DNA from: Roseivirga sp. UBA6052
Lineage (GTDB): Bacteria; Bacteroidota; Bacteroidia; Cytophagales; Cyclobacteriaceae
Length of the DNA stretch: 64,000 nucleotides
Reading direction: 5' to 3'
Assembly: GCA_002427755.1 (NCBI GenBank)
Contig: DIYO01000001.1
Span: 62,001 to 126,000 of the forward strand
Every line of letters begins with the position of its first letter. Position 1 is the first letter of the stretch. A program made the position numbers and the translations under genes. Below, in pieces: positions 18,358 to 28,074 of the stretch. The notes below the pieces were generated by a model that saw only the letters and a list, made by a program, of their open reading frames with translations, was not told where the DNA came from and made no database searches.

Positions 18358-20031
18358 ATGGAACTGAATAAATACAGTAAGAGACTAACCCAAGATCCTA
18401 CACAACCTGCTTCTCAGGCTATGCTTTATGGCATTGGTTTAACCGATGAAGACATGGCAAAAGCTCAAGTGGGCATTGTGAGTACAGGTTATGAAGGTAA
18501 CACCTGTAATATGCACTTGAATGGCCTCGCAGAGGACATAAAGAAAGGTGTTTGGGATGCGGATCTTGTTGGACTTATTTATCACACCATAGGAGTGAGT
18601 GATGGTATCAGTAATGGTACTTCAGGTATGCGTTATTCGCTCGTTTCTAGAGAAATAATAGCAGATTCAATTGAAGCGGTTGCAGGAGCCCATTATTATG
18701 ATGGATTAGTGACTGTAGTGGGTTGCGATAAAAATATGCCTGGTGCTTTAATAGCTATGGGTAGGCTCAATAGGCCTTCGCTCATGGTATATGGCGGAAC
18801 CATTGCTTCTGGCTGTTACAAGGATAAGAAGTTAAACATTGTGTCTTCATTTGAAGCCTTAGGACAAAAATTTGCAGGTACTATATCAGATGAAGACTAT
18901 AAAGGAATTATTAAGAATTCTTGCCCAGGAGCAGGCGCATGTGGTGGCATGTATACAGCAAATACCATGTCTTCAGCCATTGAAGCCCTAGGAATGTCCT
19001 TACCGTATAGTGCCTCTAATCCAGCCATTAGTAAGAATAAGATCGAAGAATGCGCCAAAGTAGGTAAGGCAGTTCGCAATATTCTTGAGCTAGACTTAAA
19101 ACCTCGTGACATCATGACTTTTGAGTCTTTTGAGAATGCCATTCGCTTGATTACCGTATTAGGAGGTTCTACAAATGCGGTAATGCATTTGATCGCAATT
19201 GCTAAGAGCATCAACATCGATTTAGGGCTTAAAGACTTTCAAAGAATTTCTGACGAGACACCTATCTTGGCAGACCTTAAGCCTAGTGGCAAATATCTAA
19301 TGGAGGATCTTCACGATGCTGGTGGAATACCGGCCGTGATGCGTTGGATGTTAGATGAAGGCATGCTCAAAGGAGATTGCATGACGGTTACTGGAAAGAG
19401 CATTGGCGAAAATCTGGCCGATGTGTCTCCAATTGATCCCTCAAGCGAAATTCTAAGGCCTAAATCTAATCCTATTAAGGAAACAGGCCATTTACAAATG
19501 TTATTTGGTAATCTGGCTGAAGAAGGTTCTGTAGCTAAAATAACCGGCAAAGAAGGAGAGCGATTTGAAGGAACCGCCATTGTGTTCGATGATGAATTTT
19601 CTGCTATTGAAGGTATTGGTAATGGTGCTGTAAAGGAAGGTCAGGTTGTGGTTATACGTTTTGTGGGCCCAAAAGGAGGTCCCGGAATGCCCGAAATGTT
19701 GAAACCTACTTCAGCGATAATGGGAGCGGGATTAGGAAAGAGCGTGGCGTTAATAACAGACGGAAGATTTTCAGGAGGTAGCCACGGATTTGTGGTAGGC
19801 CATGTTACCCCCGAAGCACAAGCGGGCGGAACGATTGCGCTAGTTGAGAACGGTGACAGGATCATTATTGATGCTATTGAGAATAGCATTACGCTAGATA
19901 TCACTCCTAAAGAACTGGCTAACAGAAGAAATAACTGGACGGCTCCTGCATTGAAAGTTACTGCAGGAGTACTTAAGAAATACGCAAAAAATGTGTCATC
20001 AGCCTCAATGGGTTGTGTTACGGATAATTAA
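18358..20031 (+). CDS. ilvD: Dihydroxy-acid dehydratase
   Basis: A 557-residue enzyme that dehydrates 2,3-dihydroxyisovalerate and 2,3-dihydroxy-3-methylvalerate to the 2-oxo acids of valine and isoleucine. Family motifs are GCDKNMPG (Cys near 123) and SCPGAGACGGMYTANTM (Cys near 190 and 196), which bind the iron-sulfur cluster, and GPKGGPGMPEML near the C-terminus, followed by LITDGRFSGG. Full length for the family. It is the first gene of the ilv-thr run; the next gene starts 6 bp on. The N-terminus MELNKYSKRLTQDPTQPASQ is typical of Bacteroidota and yeast-type enzymes. Confidence 0.97.
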   Translation: MELNKYSKRLTQDPTQPASQAMLYGIGLTDEDMAKAQVGIVSTGYEGNTCNMHLNGLAEDIKKGVWDADLVGLIYHTIGVSDGISNGTSGMRYSLVSREIIADSIEAVAGAHYYDGLVTVVGCDKNMPGALIAMGRLNRPSLMVYGGTIASGCYKDKKLNIVSSFEALGQKFAGTISDEDYKGIIKNSCPGAGACGGMYTANTMSSAIEALGMSLPYSASNPAISKNKIEECAKVGKAVRNILELDLKPRDIMTFESFENAIRLITVLGGSTNAVMHLIAIAKSINIDLGLKDFQRISDETPILADLKPSGKYLMEDLHDAGGIPAVMRWMLDEGMLKGDCMTVTGKSIGENLADVSPIDPSSEILRPKSNPIKETGHLQMLFGNLAEEGSVAKITGKEGERFEGTAIVFDDEFSAIEGIGNGAVKEGQVVVIRFVGPKGGPGMPEMLKPTSAIMGAGLGKSVALITDGRFSGGSHGFVVGHVTPEAQAGGTIALVENGDRIIIDAIENSITLDITPKELANRRNNWTAPALKVTAGVLKKYAKNVSSASMGCVTDN

Positions 20032-20037
20032 AAGACT

Positions 20038-21759
20038 ATGGTAGCAGTATTAGAAAAATCGACAGAAACTAAACTTCGCATTTCAGGTGCTGAGGCTGTG
20101 GTCCGTTCACTATTGGCCGAAGAGGTCGATATGATCTTTGGTTATCCTGGAGGTGCAGTAATGCCCGTTTACGATGCTTTATATGGATTCCAGGATCAAT
20201 TGAAGCATGTGTTGACAAGACATGAGCAAGGTGCTATACACGCAGCTCAGGGTTATGCAAGAGCTACTGGTAAAGTGGGAGTGGCCCTAGCAACTTCCGG
20301 ACCTGGTGCCACAAACTTGATTACTGGTATTGCAGATGCAATGATAGACTCGACACCGTTAGTGTGTATTACGGGTCAGGTAGGTTCGCATCTTTTAGGT
20401 TCTGACGCATTCCAAGAGACAGATATTATAAGTATCAGTATGCCGGTCACGAAATGGAATATTCAAGTGACTAAGCCTGAAGAATTGCCCGAAGCCTTGG
20501 CTAGAGCTTTTTATATAGCCAAATCAGGTCGTCCGGGTCCAGTGTTGGTGGACATAACCAAAGACGCTCAATTCGCAGAGATAGATTTTAATTATAGAAA
20601 ATGCGAACAGATCAGAAGCTATAAGCCTATTCCAAAACTGAATTTGGAATCAGTTAAAAAGGCGGCTGAATTAATCAATGGATCGCAAAAGCCTTTTGTG
20701 CTTTTTGGACAGGGCGTGATTTTGGGCAAGGCTGAGCAAGAATTTAAGACGTTTATTGAAAAGGCAGGTATTCCATCAGCATGGACACTTTTGGGCCTAT
20801 CAGCACTTCCTACAGATCATCCATTAAATGTAGGTATGCTCGGTATGCACGGTAATTATGGCCCAAATAGGTTGACTAATGAATGTGACGTGTTGATTGC
20901 TGTAGGTATGCGTTTTGATGACCGCGTAACTGGGGATTTGAAGCGGTATGCCAAACAGGCTAAAATCATCCATCTCGATATAGATCCTTCAGAGATTAAT
21001 AAGAACGTGAAGGTTGATGTACCCGTCTTGGGTGATTGTAAGGAGTCTTTAAGCACCCTTACCAGTTTGATAAATACCAACAGTCATCCGGAATGGCTAC
21101 AACAATTTCATGAGCACGAAAGAATAGAGCAGGAGCAAGTAATCAAACCTGAGATGAATCCACAATCGGCCGAATTAACCATGGCTGAGACGATCCAACA
21201 AATTAACAAGGTTACGAATGGCGAAGCGATTCTGGTGACAGATGTAGGTCAGCATCAAATGGTGGCTTGTCGATATACGAAATTTCAAAAGTCTAAAAGC
21301 AATATTACTTCCGGTGGGCTGGGCACTATGGGGTTCTGTTTGCCTGCAGCCTTAGGGGCTAAGCTTGGTGCACCAGAAAGAGAGGTAGTAGCAGTTATTG
21401 GAGATGGTGGCTTCCAGATGACGATACAAGAATTAGGAACAATTTTTCAAACGCAAGCAGCTGTTAAAATAGTAGTACTCAACAATAATTTCTTGGGTAT
21501 GGTACGTCAATGGCAGCAGCTATTTTTTGATAAGCGTTACTCCAGCACGGAGTTAATGAACCCTGATTTTATCAAAATCGCAGAGGGTTATGGTATAAAA
21601 GGAAAGACAATTTCGGAGAGAAAAGATTTGGCATCTTCTGTAAAAGAGATGCTAGAATATGATGGAAGTTATCTACTCGAAGTATGTGTCGGTAAAGAAG
21701 ATAATGTGTTTCCAATGGTGCCTTCAGGAGCCTCAGTTTCAGAAGTAAGACTTTCTTAA
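20038..21759 (+). CDS. ilvB: Acetolactate synthase, large (catalytic) subunit
   Basis: A 573-residue thiamine-diphosphate enzyme that joins two pyruvates, or pyruvate and 2-oxobutyrate, to make acetolactate or acetohydroxybutyrate. The N-terminal domain has the catalytic Glu region (RHEQGAIHAAQGYARATGK, residue about 62); the central domain binds FAD; the ThDP/Mg motif is GDGGFQMTIQELGT near residue 456. Full length. The stop codon shares one base with the start of ilvN, so the two subunits are translationally coupled, consistent with a fixed complex. Confidence 0.96.
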   Translation: MVAVLEKSTETKLRISGAEAVVRSLLAEEVDMIFGYPGGAVMPVYDALYGFQDQLKHVLTRHEQGAIHAAQGYARATGKVGVALATSGPGATNLITGIADAMIDSTPLVCITGQVGSHLLGSDAFQETDIISISMPVTKWNIQVTKPEELPEALARAFYIAKSGRPGPVLVDITKDAQFAEIDFNYRKCEQIRSYKPIPKLNLESVKKAAELINGSQKPFVLFGQGVILGKAEQEFKTFIEKAGIPSAWTLLGLSALPTDHPLNVGMLGMHGNYGPNRLTNECDVLIAVGMRFDDRVTGDLKRYAKQAKIIHLDIDPSEINKNVKVDVPVLGDCKESLSTLTSLINTNSHPEWLQQFHEHERIEQEQVIKPEMNPQSAELTMAETIQQINKVTNGEAILVTDVGQHQMVACRYTKFQKSKSNITSGGLGTMGFCLPAALGAKLGAPEREVVAVIGDGGFQMTIQELGTIFQTQAAVKIVVLNNNFLGMVRQWQQLFFDKRYSSTELMNPDFIKIAEGYGIKGKTISERKDLASSVKEMLEYDGSYLLEVCVGKEDNVFPMVPSGASVSEVRLS

Positions 21760-22274
21760 TGGATCAAGTATTTACCATATCGATTTTTACTGAAAATAGT
21801 ATCGGCCTTTTAAACAGGATCACGACTATTTTCACAAAGCGACATCTAAGTATTGAGAGTTTAAATACTTCAGAGTCGGAGGTGCACGGAGTTTATCGCT
21901 TTACCATAGTAGTGAAGACTGATGAGGAGCTTGTTCAAAAGATTGTCAAGCAGATCGAAAAACAGGTAGAAGTGATCCAAGCGGTTTACCACATAGATGA
22001 GGAAACCGTATTTCAAGAAATCGCACTTTACAAAGTATCGACAGAAAAGGCCTCTGAGAACAACTTGGTCGAGCGTCTGATCAGAGACAACAATGCGCGC
22101 ATTTTATCTATGGAACAAGACTTTATGATTGTAGAGAAAACAGGTCATAAAGAAGAGACAGAAGAGCTTTTAGACTTTTTGAGACCTTATGGAATCTTAG
22201 AATTTGTGAGGTCCGGAAGAGTCTCGGTTATCAAACCGTCAAATGAATTACACGAACGAATTATAAACTTTTAA
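21759..22274 (+). CDS. ilvN: Acetolactate synthase, small regulatory subunit
   Basis: A 171-residue subunit with an N-terminal ACT domain (about 4-75; ISIFTENSIGLLNRITTIF, LNTSESEVHGVYRFTIVV) that in homologues binds valine for feedback inhibition, and a second ACT-like C-terminal domain (NLVERLIRDNNARILSMEQD through ILEFVRSGRVSV). It begins within the ilvB stop codon and ends 10 bp before ilvC. Length is normal for the family. Confidence 0.93.
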   Translation: MDQVFTISIFTENSIGLLNRITTIFTKRHLSIESLNTSESEVHGVYRFTIVVKTDEELVQKIVKQIEKQVEVIQAVYHIDEETVFQEIALYKVSTEKASENNLVERLIRDNNARILSMEQDFMIVEKTGHKEETEELLDFLRPYGILEFVRSGRVSVIKPSNELHERIINF

Positions 22275-22284
22275 TTGTAATAAA

Positions 22285-23355
22285 ATGGCTTTAATCAATT
22301 TTGGTGGAGTAGAAGAGAATGTCATCACGAGAGATGAGTTTCCACTGGCAAAAGCACAAGAAGTATTATCAGGCGAAACCGTAGCCATTATTGGTTATGG
22401 TGTGCAGGGTCCTGGTCAGTCTTTGAATTTAAAAGACAATGGCATTAATGTTATTGTAGGCCAAAGACAAGAATCAAAGACTTGGGACAAAGCCAAGGCT
22501 GATGGATGGATACCTGGAATGGATTTATTCCCAATTGAGGAAGCGTTAGAAAGAGCAACTATTATCTGCTACCTACTTTCAGATGCAGCTCAGATTCAGG
22601 TTTGGTCAACGGTTAAGAAACATTTAACAGCCGGTAAGATGCTTTATTTCTCACATGGTTTTGGGGTAGCCTATTCTGGAAAGACGGGAATTGTACCACC
22701 AGAAGATGTGGATGTGGCATTAGTAGCGCCAAAGGGTTCTGGAACAAGCCTTAGAAGACTTTTTGTCGAAGGAAAGGGCTTGAATTCATCTTTTGCTGTA
22801 CATCAAGATGCTACAGGTAAGGCTAAAGATAGAATTGTAGCACTGGGTATTGCAGTTGGATCGGGATATCTTTTCGAAACAACCTTCTTAAAAGAAGTTA
22901 CCTCTGATTTAACAGGAGAGAGAGGAACTTTAATGGGAGCTATCCAAGGTTTGTTTAGAGCGCAATACGAAGTGTTGAGAGCAAATGGTCACTCACCTTC
23001 TGAAGCATTTAATGAAACCGTAGAAGAGGCCACTCAGTCACTTTACCCTTTAGTAGCTGAAAATGGAATGGATTGGATGTATGCCAATTGTTCTACCACA
23101 GCTCAGCGTGGTGCCTTAGATTGGAAAGACAAGTTTTATGCAGCAACTAAGCCTGTTTTCGAAGAATTATATGCATCTGTAGTCGCAGGAGTAGAAGCTC
23201 AGCGTTCTATTGATACGAATTCTCAACCTGACTATAGAGAGAAGCTTCAAGAAGAACTTGATGAACTTCATAATTCAGAGATGTGGAGAGCCGGTAAGGC
23301 GGTTAGGTCATTGAGACCGGAAAATACTCCGGCAATTAAAGAAGAACTAGCATAA
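22285..23355 (+). CDS. ilvC: Ketol-acid reductoisomerase
   Basis: A 356-residue NADPH-dependent enzyme that isomerises and reduces acetolactate or acetohydroxybutyrate. The Rossmann motif is VAIIGYGVQGPGQSLNLKDN (about 34-53), closer to the yeast Ilv5 type than to the enterobacterial long form. The catalytic domain contains KEVTSDLTGERGTLMGAIQG and EEATQSLYPLVAENGMDWMY. Length fits the short class I form. It is followed by a strong hairpin at 23375-23402 before ilvA, so expression of the upstream and downstream halves of the run may differ. Confidence 0.96.
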   Translation: MALINFGGVEENVITRDEFPLAKAQEVLSGETVAIIGYGVQGPGQSLNLKDNGINVIVGQRQESKTWDKAKADGWIPGMDLFPIEEALERATIICYLLSDAAQIQVWSTVKKHLTAGKMLYFSHGFGVAYSGKTGIVPPEDVDVALVAPKGSGTSLRRLFVEGKGLNSSFAVHQDATGKAKDRIVALGIAVGSGYLFETTFLKEVTSDLTGERGTLMGAIQGLFRAQYEVLRANGHSPSEAFNETVEEATQSLYPLVAENGMDWMYANCSTTAQRGALDWKDKFYAATKPVFEELYASVVAGVEAQRSIDTNSQPDYREKLQEELDELHNSEMWRAGKAVRSLRPENTPAIKEELA

Positions 23356-23374
23356 TTACTCTTGGTTGAAGTAT

Positions 23375-23402
23375 TGGGATTACTCTTGAAAGAGTAATCC
23401 CA
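23375..23402 (+). terminator. Strong hairpin between ilvC and ilvA (terminator or attenuator)
   Basis: A perfect stem: GGGATTACTCTT pairs with AAGAGTAATCCC around a two-base loop, with one further T-A pair at the base. ATGCTATTTTTTGG follows, a short T-rich tract. A second copy of ATTACTCTT lies just upstream at 23355-23363 and could pair with the same 3' arm. It may cause partial termination or stabilise RNA ends inside the operon. Confidence 0.65.
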
Positions 23403-23418
23403 TGCTATTTTTTGGTAC

Positions 23419-24678
23419 ATGCAAACAACTACTTACATACCTAATCTAAAAGACATTATGGCTGCTCAGCAACGTTTAAAAGATGTTGTTGTGCAAACGC
23501 CATTAATGCCCAACCTTACTGCTTCAGATAAGTACGATGCAGAAGTGCTCTTCAAAAGAGAAGATTTGCAGGTAGTTCGTTCTTACAAGATAAGAGGTGC
23601 ATTTAATAAGATTAGTCAGTTGTCTACCGAGCAGAGAAAGGCAGGCGTAGTTTGTGCAAGTGCAGGAAACCATGCCCAAGGTGTTGCACACAGCTGTGCA
23701 CAATTAGGAGTTAAGGCTACCATATTTATGCCTTCTCCAACACCTAAGCAAAAGGTAGAACAGGTGAAGTTTTTTGGTAAAGATCAAGTTGAGGTAGTAC
23801 TACTAGGAGATACTTTTGATGATGCCTACGATTTAGCTATTGAATATTCTACTAAAAATGGAAGTGAATTTATACATCCATTTGATAATGAAGAAGTTAT
23901 TGAAGGGCAAGGTACCGTAGGATTGGAAGTAGTATATGACGCAATCAAGCCCATTGACTATTTGTTTTTACCCATAGGTGGTGGTGGTCTTTCTGCAGGA
24001 GTATCTGCCGTATTTAAAGAGCTTAGCCCAAATACAAAAATCATTGGAGTAGAACCTGAAGGTGCGCCTGCGATGAAGCGATCTTTAGAGCTAGGGGTTA
24101 ATACCAAGATGCAAGAGATTGATAAGTTTGTTGACGGTGCTGCAGTCCAAAAAGTAGGTGATTTGACCTTTGGTATTTGCGCTGAATTCTTAGATCAAGT
24201 GGTTACCGTACCAGAAGGATTGATATGTTCCACCATGCTCGATCTTTATAACAGAGATGCGATTGTTGTTGAACCTGCAGGAGCACTTAGTTTAGCGGCT
24301 TTGGAACAGTTCAAAAATGAAATCAAAGGCAAGCGTGTTGTATGTGTGCTTTCAGGCTCTAACAATGATATATCAAGAACAGAGGAGATTAGGGAAAGGG
24401 CATTATTACATGAAGGGTTAAAGCACTTCTTTATTGTACGGTTTCCGCAGCGGGCGGGGGCTCTCAAAGAGTTTTTGGTAGAAGTCTTAGGTCCAAACGA
24501 TGATATTGTTCATTTCGAGTATACAAAGAAGACATCTAGAGAGAAGGGTCCCGCATTAATAGGAATTGAGCATCAATTTAAAGATGATTTCGAGCCACTA
24601 TTACAGCGCATGAAGGACAAAAACTTCAATGTAGAATATCTAAATGAACACTCTGATTTGTTCAGTTATATCATTTAA
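23419..24678 (+). CDS. ilvA: Threonine ammonia-lyase (threonine dehydratase, biosynthetic)
   Basis: A 419-residue PLP enzyme that deaminates threonine to 2-oxobutyrate, the entry to isoleucine. The PLP lysine is in VVRSYKIRGAFNK (Lys57); the phosphate-binding Gly loop is LPIGGGGLSAG, and ASAGNHAQGVAHSC lines the substrate site. The last 90 residues (LKHFFIVRFPQRAGALKEFL and onward) form one ACT-like regulatory domain, fewer than the two of the E. coli enzyme, so feedback control may be simpler. It lies between ilvC and thrA; the genes on either side supply its co-substrate pathway and its threonine. Confidence 0.95.
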   Translation: MQTTTYIPNLKDIMAAQQRLKDVVVQTPLMPNLTASDKYDAEVLFKREDLQVVRSYKIRGAFNKISQLSTEQRKAGVVCASAGNHAQGVAHSCAQLGVKATIFMPSPTPKQKVEQVKFFGKDQVEVVLLGDTFDDAYDLAIEYSTKNGSEFIHPFDNEEVIEGQGTVGLEVVYDAIKPIDYLFLPIGGGGLSAGVSAVFKELSPNTKIIGVEPEGAPAMKRSLELGVNTKMQEIDKFVDGAAVQKVGDLTFGICAEFLDQVVTVPEGLICSTMLDLYNRDAIVVEPAGALSLAALEQFKNEIKGKRVVCVLSGSNNDISRTEEIRERALLHEGLKHFFIVRFPQRAGALKEFLVEVLGPNDDIVHFEYTKKTSREKGPALIGIEHQFKDDFEPLLQRMKDKNFNVEYLNEHSDLFSYII

Positions 24679-24722
24679 TTCAATCTCAATCATTTTTCAA
24701 TTCAGTAATTTTTTATCCATAA

Positions 24723-27155
24723 ATGAGGGTATTAAAGTTTGGAGGTACTTCGGTTGGTAGTGCTGATTCTATAAAAGAAGTAAGTAAAATCGTTGAGAAA
24801 GCTGCAAAGACTTCTCAGCTCTGTGTAGTTGTATCAGCGGTAGGCGGTGTAACAAATCAATTGATTAGACTTGGTGAGTTAGCCACTGCAAGAGACCGTG
24901 CTTATGAAGAACTCCTCACCAAACTAAAGGTCAAGCATTTAGAAATATACTCGGATCTCTTAAAAACAGAAGATCCTGGCCAAATTGAAAAAATATTCAG
25001 CCAACTTGCAGAAATCTGTAAAGGGGTCTTCTTATTGAAAGAACTTACTCCTCGTACTCATGACTATATTCAAAGTTGTGGAGAAAGGTTGTCTTCCTAC
25101 ATCATAAGCGAATATTTCTTATCGATTGGAATCAATTCAAAGCACTTCGATTCAAGAGATTATCTAATCACTAATAAGAATTTTGGTAATGCGGCTATTC
25201 AATGGACCAAGACGAGAAAAGCGCTAGAGAAGGCTCAGGCGGATTTCACTGATGTTAATTTATTTCCTGGTTTTGTGGCCTCTACTGAAGACAAAGAGAC
25301 TTCCACATTAGGTAGAGGAGGTTCAGATTTTACAGCCGCGTTGCTCGCTAATATCTATCAGGCAGAAGCTTTAGAGATTTGGACAGACGTAAACGGTTTG
25401 ATGACGGCAGATCCAAGACTCGTAAAGAATGCACATTTGTTGGAGCATGTGTCATATGAGGAGGCTCTAGAATTGTCTCATTTTGGCGCTAAGGTACTTT
25501 ACCCTCCAAGTATCCAACCCGCATTAAGCGCCAGTATCCCTATTTTTATCAAGAATACCTTTGATCCTAATGGCCCCACCACAGAAGTAACGAAGGCTTG
25601 GAATGAGGACGAAAGTGTTATTCGAGGTATATCTAGCATTAAAGATATTGCTTTACTTAACCTTACCGGTAGCTCTATGGTCGGGATTCCTAAATTCTCA
25701 TATAGGTTATTTAAGGCGCTCTCAGAATCAAAGATTAACGTGATCTTGATCACACAGGCTTCTTCTGAACATTCTATAACAGTTGGTATTAGCATAGAAG
25801 AAGCGGAATTAGCTAAGGAGGTAGTTGAGCTTGAGTTTGAGGAAGAGCTTGAACGTAAGAAAATTGATCCAATTCTAGTCGAAAAGGATCTGAGTATCAT
25901 AGCACTAGTGGGCGCTAATATGAGAAACCAAGTGGGTGTTAGCGGTAAAATGTTCAACACATTAGGAGGAAATGGTGTGAGCATAAAAGCTATTGCACAA
26001 GGTTCTTCAGAGCGGAATATTTCAGCTGTAATTCCTAAATCAGACTTAAAGAAGGCTTTAAACACATTGCATGAGAGTTTCTTCTTGTCTGAGATGAAAA
26101 GGGTAAATCTGTATGTTGTGGGTGTTGGTAACGTGGGAGGAGCATTCCTGAATCAGATTCAAAAGCAGCAGGAGATGTTGGCTCGAGAATTCCGAGCAGA
26201 TATCAGAGTAGTAGCAATTGCCAATTCAAAGAAGTTCGCCTACAATAAGGATGGGCTCGATTTGTCTATAAGAACTGAACACTTGGAAAATGGTACGCCT
26301 TATCAAATTGAAGAGTTTGTAGAACTGATCAAATCAGAAAACCTTAGAAACAGTGTCTTTATAGACATTACGGCCTCAAAATCCATTGCAGAGGTTTATC
26401 AAACCCTATTAGAATCGAGCATATCTGTTATTACTCCAAATAAAATTGCTGCTACACGTGAGATGAAAAAGTATCTGGATCTCAAACGTGCAATGAAAAA
26501 GTATGGAGGAAAATTCTTCTTTGAGACCAATGTAGCTGCAGGTCTGCCCGTTATTTCAACGCTAAATGATCTGTTTAAATCAGGAGACCATGTGCATTCC
26601 ATCCAAGCGGTGTTGAGTGGTACCTTGAATTACCTTTTCAATAATTACAATGGTACAAAACCCTTTGTAGAGATTATTAAAGATGCCAAAGCACTGGGAT
26701 TAACAGAACCTGATCCTAGACTCGATTTGAGTGGTGAAGATGTGATGAGAAAGCTTTTGATCTTAATAAGAGAAAGCGGTAGAAAGTTTGAGATGGATGA
26801 GATTGATCAAGTTTCTTTCTTGCCTAAGACATGTGAAGATGCAGGAGATATTGATGCGTTTTATGACTTAATTCTGGAACATGAAGATCATTTTAAAGCG
26901 CTCTATGATGATGCCAGAGCCGAAGATGCACAGTTAAGGGTAGTGGCAACATTTAAAGACGGGAAGGCAAGTGTAGGTCTTGAGAAGGTAGAAAAGAGTC
27001 ATCCATTCTACTTTTTAGAAGGCATGGATAACATTGTATTGTTTTACACGGATAGGTATGAGAATCAACCTTTAGTAATTAAAGGTGCAGGAGCGGGTGC
27101 TGAAGTAACGGCATCGGGTATATTTGCAGACGTTTTAAGACTCGTAAATACATAG
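24723..27155 (+). CDS. thrA: Bifunctional aspartate kinase / homoserine dehydrogenase
   Basis: An 810-residue fusion. Residues 1-about 290 are aspartokinase (VLKFGGTSVGSADSIKEV, then FVASTEDKETSTLGRGGSDF), about 310-450 are two ACT domains for threonine feedback, and about 460-810 are homoserine dehydrogenase (YVVGVGNVGGAFLNQIQ, then GTLNYLFNNYNG and DPRLDLSGEDVMRKLLIL). Length matches E. coli ThrA (820). It makes aspartyl phosphate and later reduces aspartate semialdehyde to homoserine; the intervening dehydrogenase is not in this window. Starts 44 bp after ilvA and ends 1 bp before thrB. Confidence 0.97.
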   Translation: MRVLKFGGTSVGSADSIKEVSKIVEKAAKTSQLCVVVSAVGGVTNQLIRLGELATARDRAYEELLTKLKVKHLEIYSDLLKTEDPGQIEKIFSQLAEICKGVFLLKELTPRTHDYIQSCGERLSSYIISEYFLSIGINSKHFDSRDYLITNKNFGNAAIQWTKTRKALEKAQADFTDVNLFPGFVASTEDKETSTLGRGGSDFTAALLANIYQAEALEIWTDVNGLMTADPRLVKNAHLLEHVSYEEALELSHFGAKVLYPPSIQPALSASIPIFIKNTFDPNGPTTEVTKAWNEDESVIRGISSIKDIALLNLTGSSMVGIPKFSYRLFKALSESKINVILITQASSEHSITVGISIEEAELAKEVVELEFEEELERKKIDPILVEKDLSIIALVGANMRNQVGVSGKMFNTLGGNGVSIKAIAQGSSERNISAVIPKSDLKKALNTLHESFFLSEMKRVNLYVVGVGNVGGAFLNQIQKQQEMLAREFRADIRVVAIANSKKFAYNKDGLDLSIRTEHLENGTPYQIEEFVELIKSENLRNSVFIDITASKSIAEVYQTLLESSISVITPNKIAATREMKKYLDLKRAMKKYGGKFFFETNVAAGLPVISTLNDLFKSGDHVHSIQAVLSGTLNYLFNNYNGTKPFVEIIKDAKALGLTEPDPRLDLSGEDVMRKLLILIRESGRKFEMDEIDQVSFLPKTCEDAGDIDAFYDLILEHEDHFKALYDDARAEDAQLRVVATFKDGKASVGLEKVEKSHPFYFLEGMDNIVLFYTDRYENQPLVIKGAGAGAEVTASGIFADVLRLVNT

Positions 27156-27156
27156 C

Positions 27157-28074
27157 ATGCCTAACGCAATCACCATTTTTTCTCCTTCTTCAGTATCCAA
27201 TGTGGGGCCTGGTTTCGACATTCTTGGCTTCGCCTTAGACGATCTAGGAGATAAAATTACTTTGACCTTAATAGATGGTGATTATGATATAAAATCTATA
27301 GGCGCAGAACTACCATCAGACCCCGATCAGAATGTGGCTACCGTAGCTTTAAAGTCTCTAGCCAAATCATGTGGGTATCAGGGTGGTTTTTCCATTCAAA
27401 TAGAAAAGAAATTTAAGCCTGGATCTGGTTTAGGTTCATCTGCTTCAAGTGCAGCGGGAGCCGTTTTTGCTGCAAACGAATTGTTAGAACTAGGATTGAG
27501 TAAGAAAGAATTGATTCCTTATGCCTTAGATGGAGAACAGGTAGCTTCTGGTCAAAGACATGGTGACAATATTGTCCCTTGTATGCTTGGAGGATTCGTA
27601 GCAGTGAAGTCTGTAGAACCTTATGAAGGTTTTCATATTGATACGCCAGAGGACCTTAAAGTGCTCATCATATTTCCTGATGTGCCCATTAAGACTGCAG
27701 AAGCTAGAAAGATCTTACCTCAAGAAGTTCCTCTAAAAACAGGCATTCAGCAAGCGGCTGACATGGCCGGTTTAGTGATTTCATTAATGACAGCCGACTA
27801 TGAATTGATTAAAGGCTGCTTAGAAGATCATTTTGGAACGCCTTATAGGAAGAGACTCATTCCTTTCTTCGATGAAGTAAAAGAGATGGCTTTTGAAGCA
27901 GGTGCCTACGGTTTTAATATCAGTGGTTCCGGGCCCGCAATGTTCGCCTTTTTTAAGAAAGGTGACGATTTAGAGAGTCTAAAACATCAGATTGTGCAAC
28001 AGTACAAAGGTGCTGACATTGAGGTTCGTTTTCATGAAAGTGGTATAAATAAAAAGGGTTGTGAAGTTCTTTAG
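27157..28074 (+). CDS. thrB: Homoserine kinase
   Basis: A 305-residue GHMP-superfamily kinase that phosphorylates homoserine. The ATP loop PGSGLGSSASSAAGAVFAAN is at about 88-107; the N-terminus FSPSSVSNVGPGFDILGFAL and the C-terminal GAYGFNISGSGPAMFAFF are the other two GHMP motifs. Length is usual. Its last 14 bases overlap the GTG start of thrC, so translation is coupled. Confidence 0.96.
   Translation: MPNAITIFSPSSVSNVGPGFDILGFALDDLGDKITLTLIDGDYDIKSIGAELPSDPDQNVATVALKSLAKSCGYQGGFSIQIEKKFKPGSGLGSSASSAAGAVFAANELLELGLSKKELIPYALDGEQVASGQRHGDNIVPCMLGGFVAVKSVEPYEGFHIDTPEDLKVLIIFPDVPIKTAEARKILPQEVPLKTGIQQAADMAGLVISLMTADYELIKGCLEDHFGTPYRKRLIPFFDEVKEMAFEAGAYGFNISGSGPAMFAFFKKGDDLESLKHQIVQQYKGADIEVRFHESGINKKGCEVL

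Noticed and set aside
25499..26065. A 188-residue minus-strand open frame inside thrA
   Set aside because: Shadow of a conserved gene on the other strand; composition follows the antisense of the aspartokinase ACT region.
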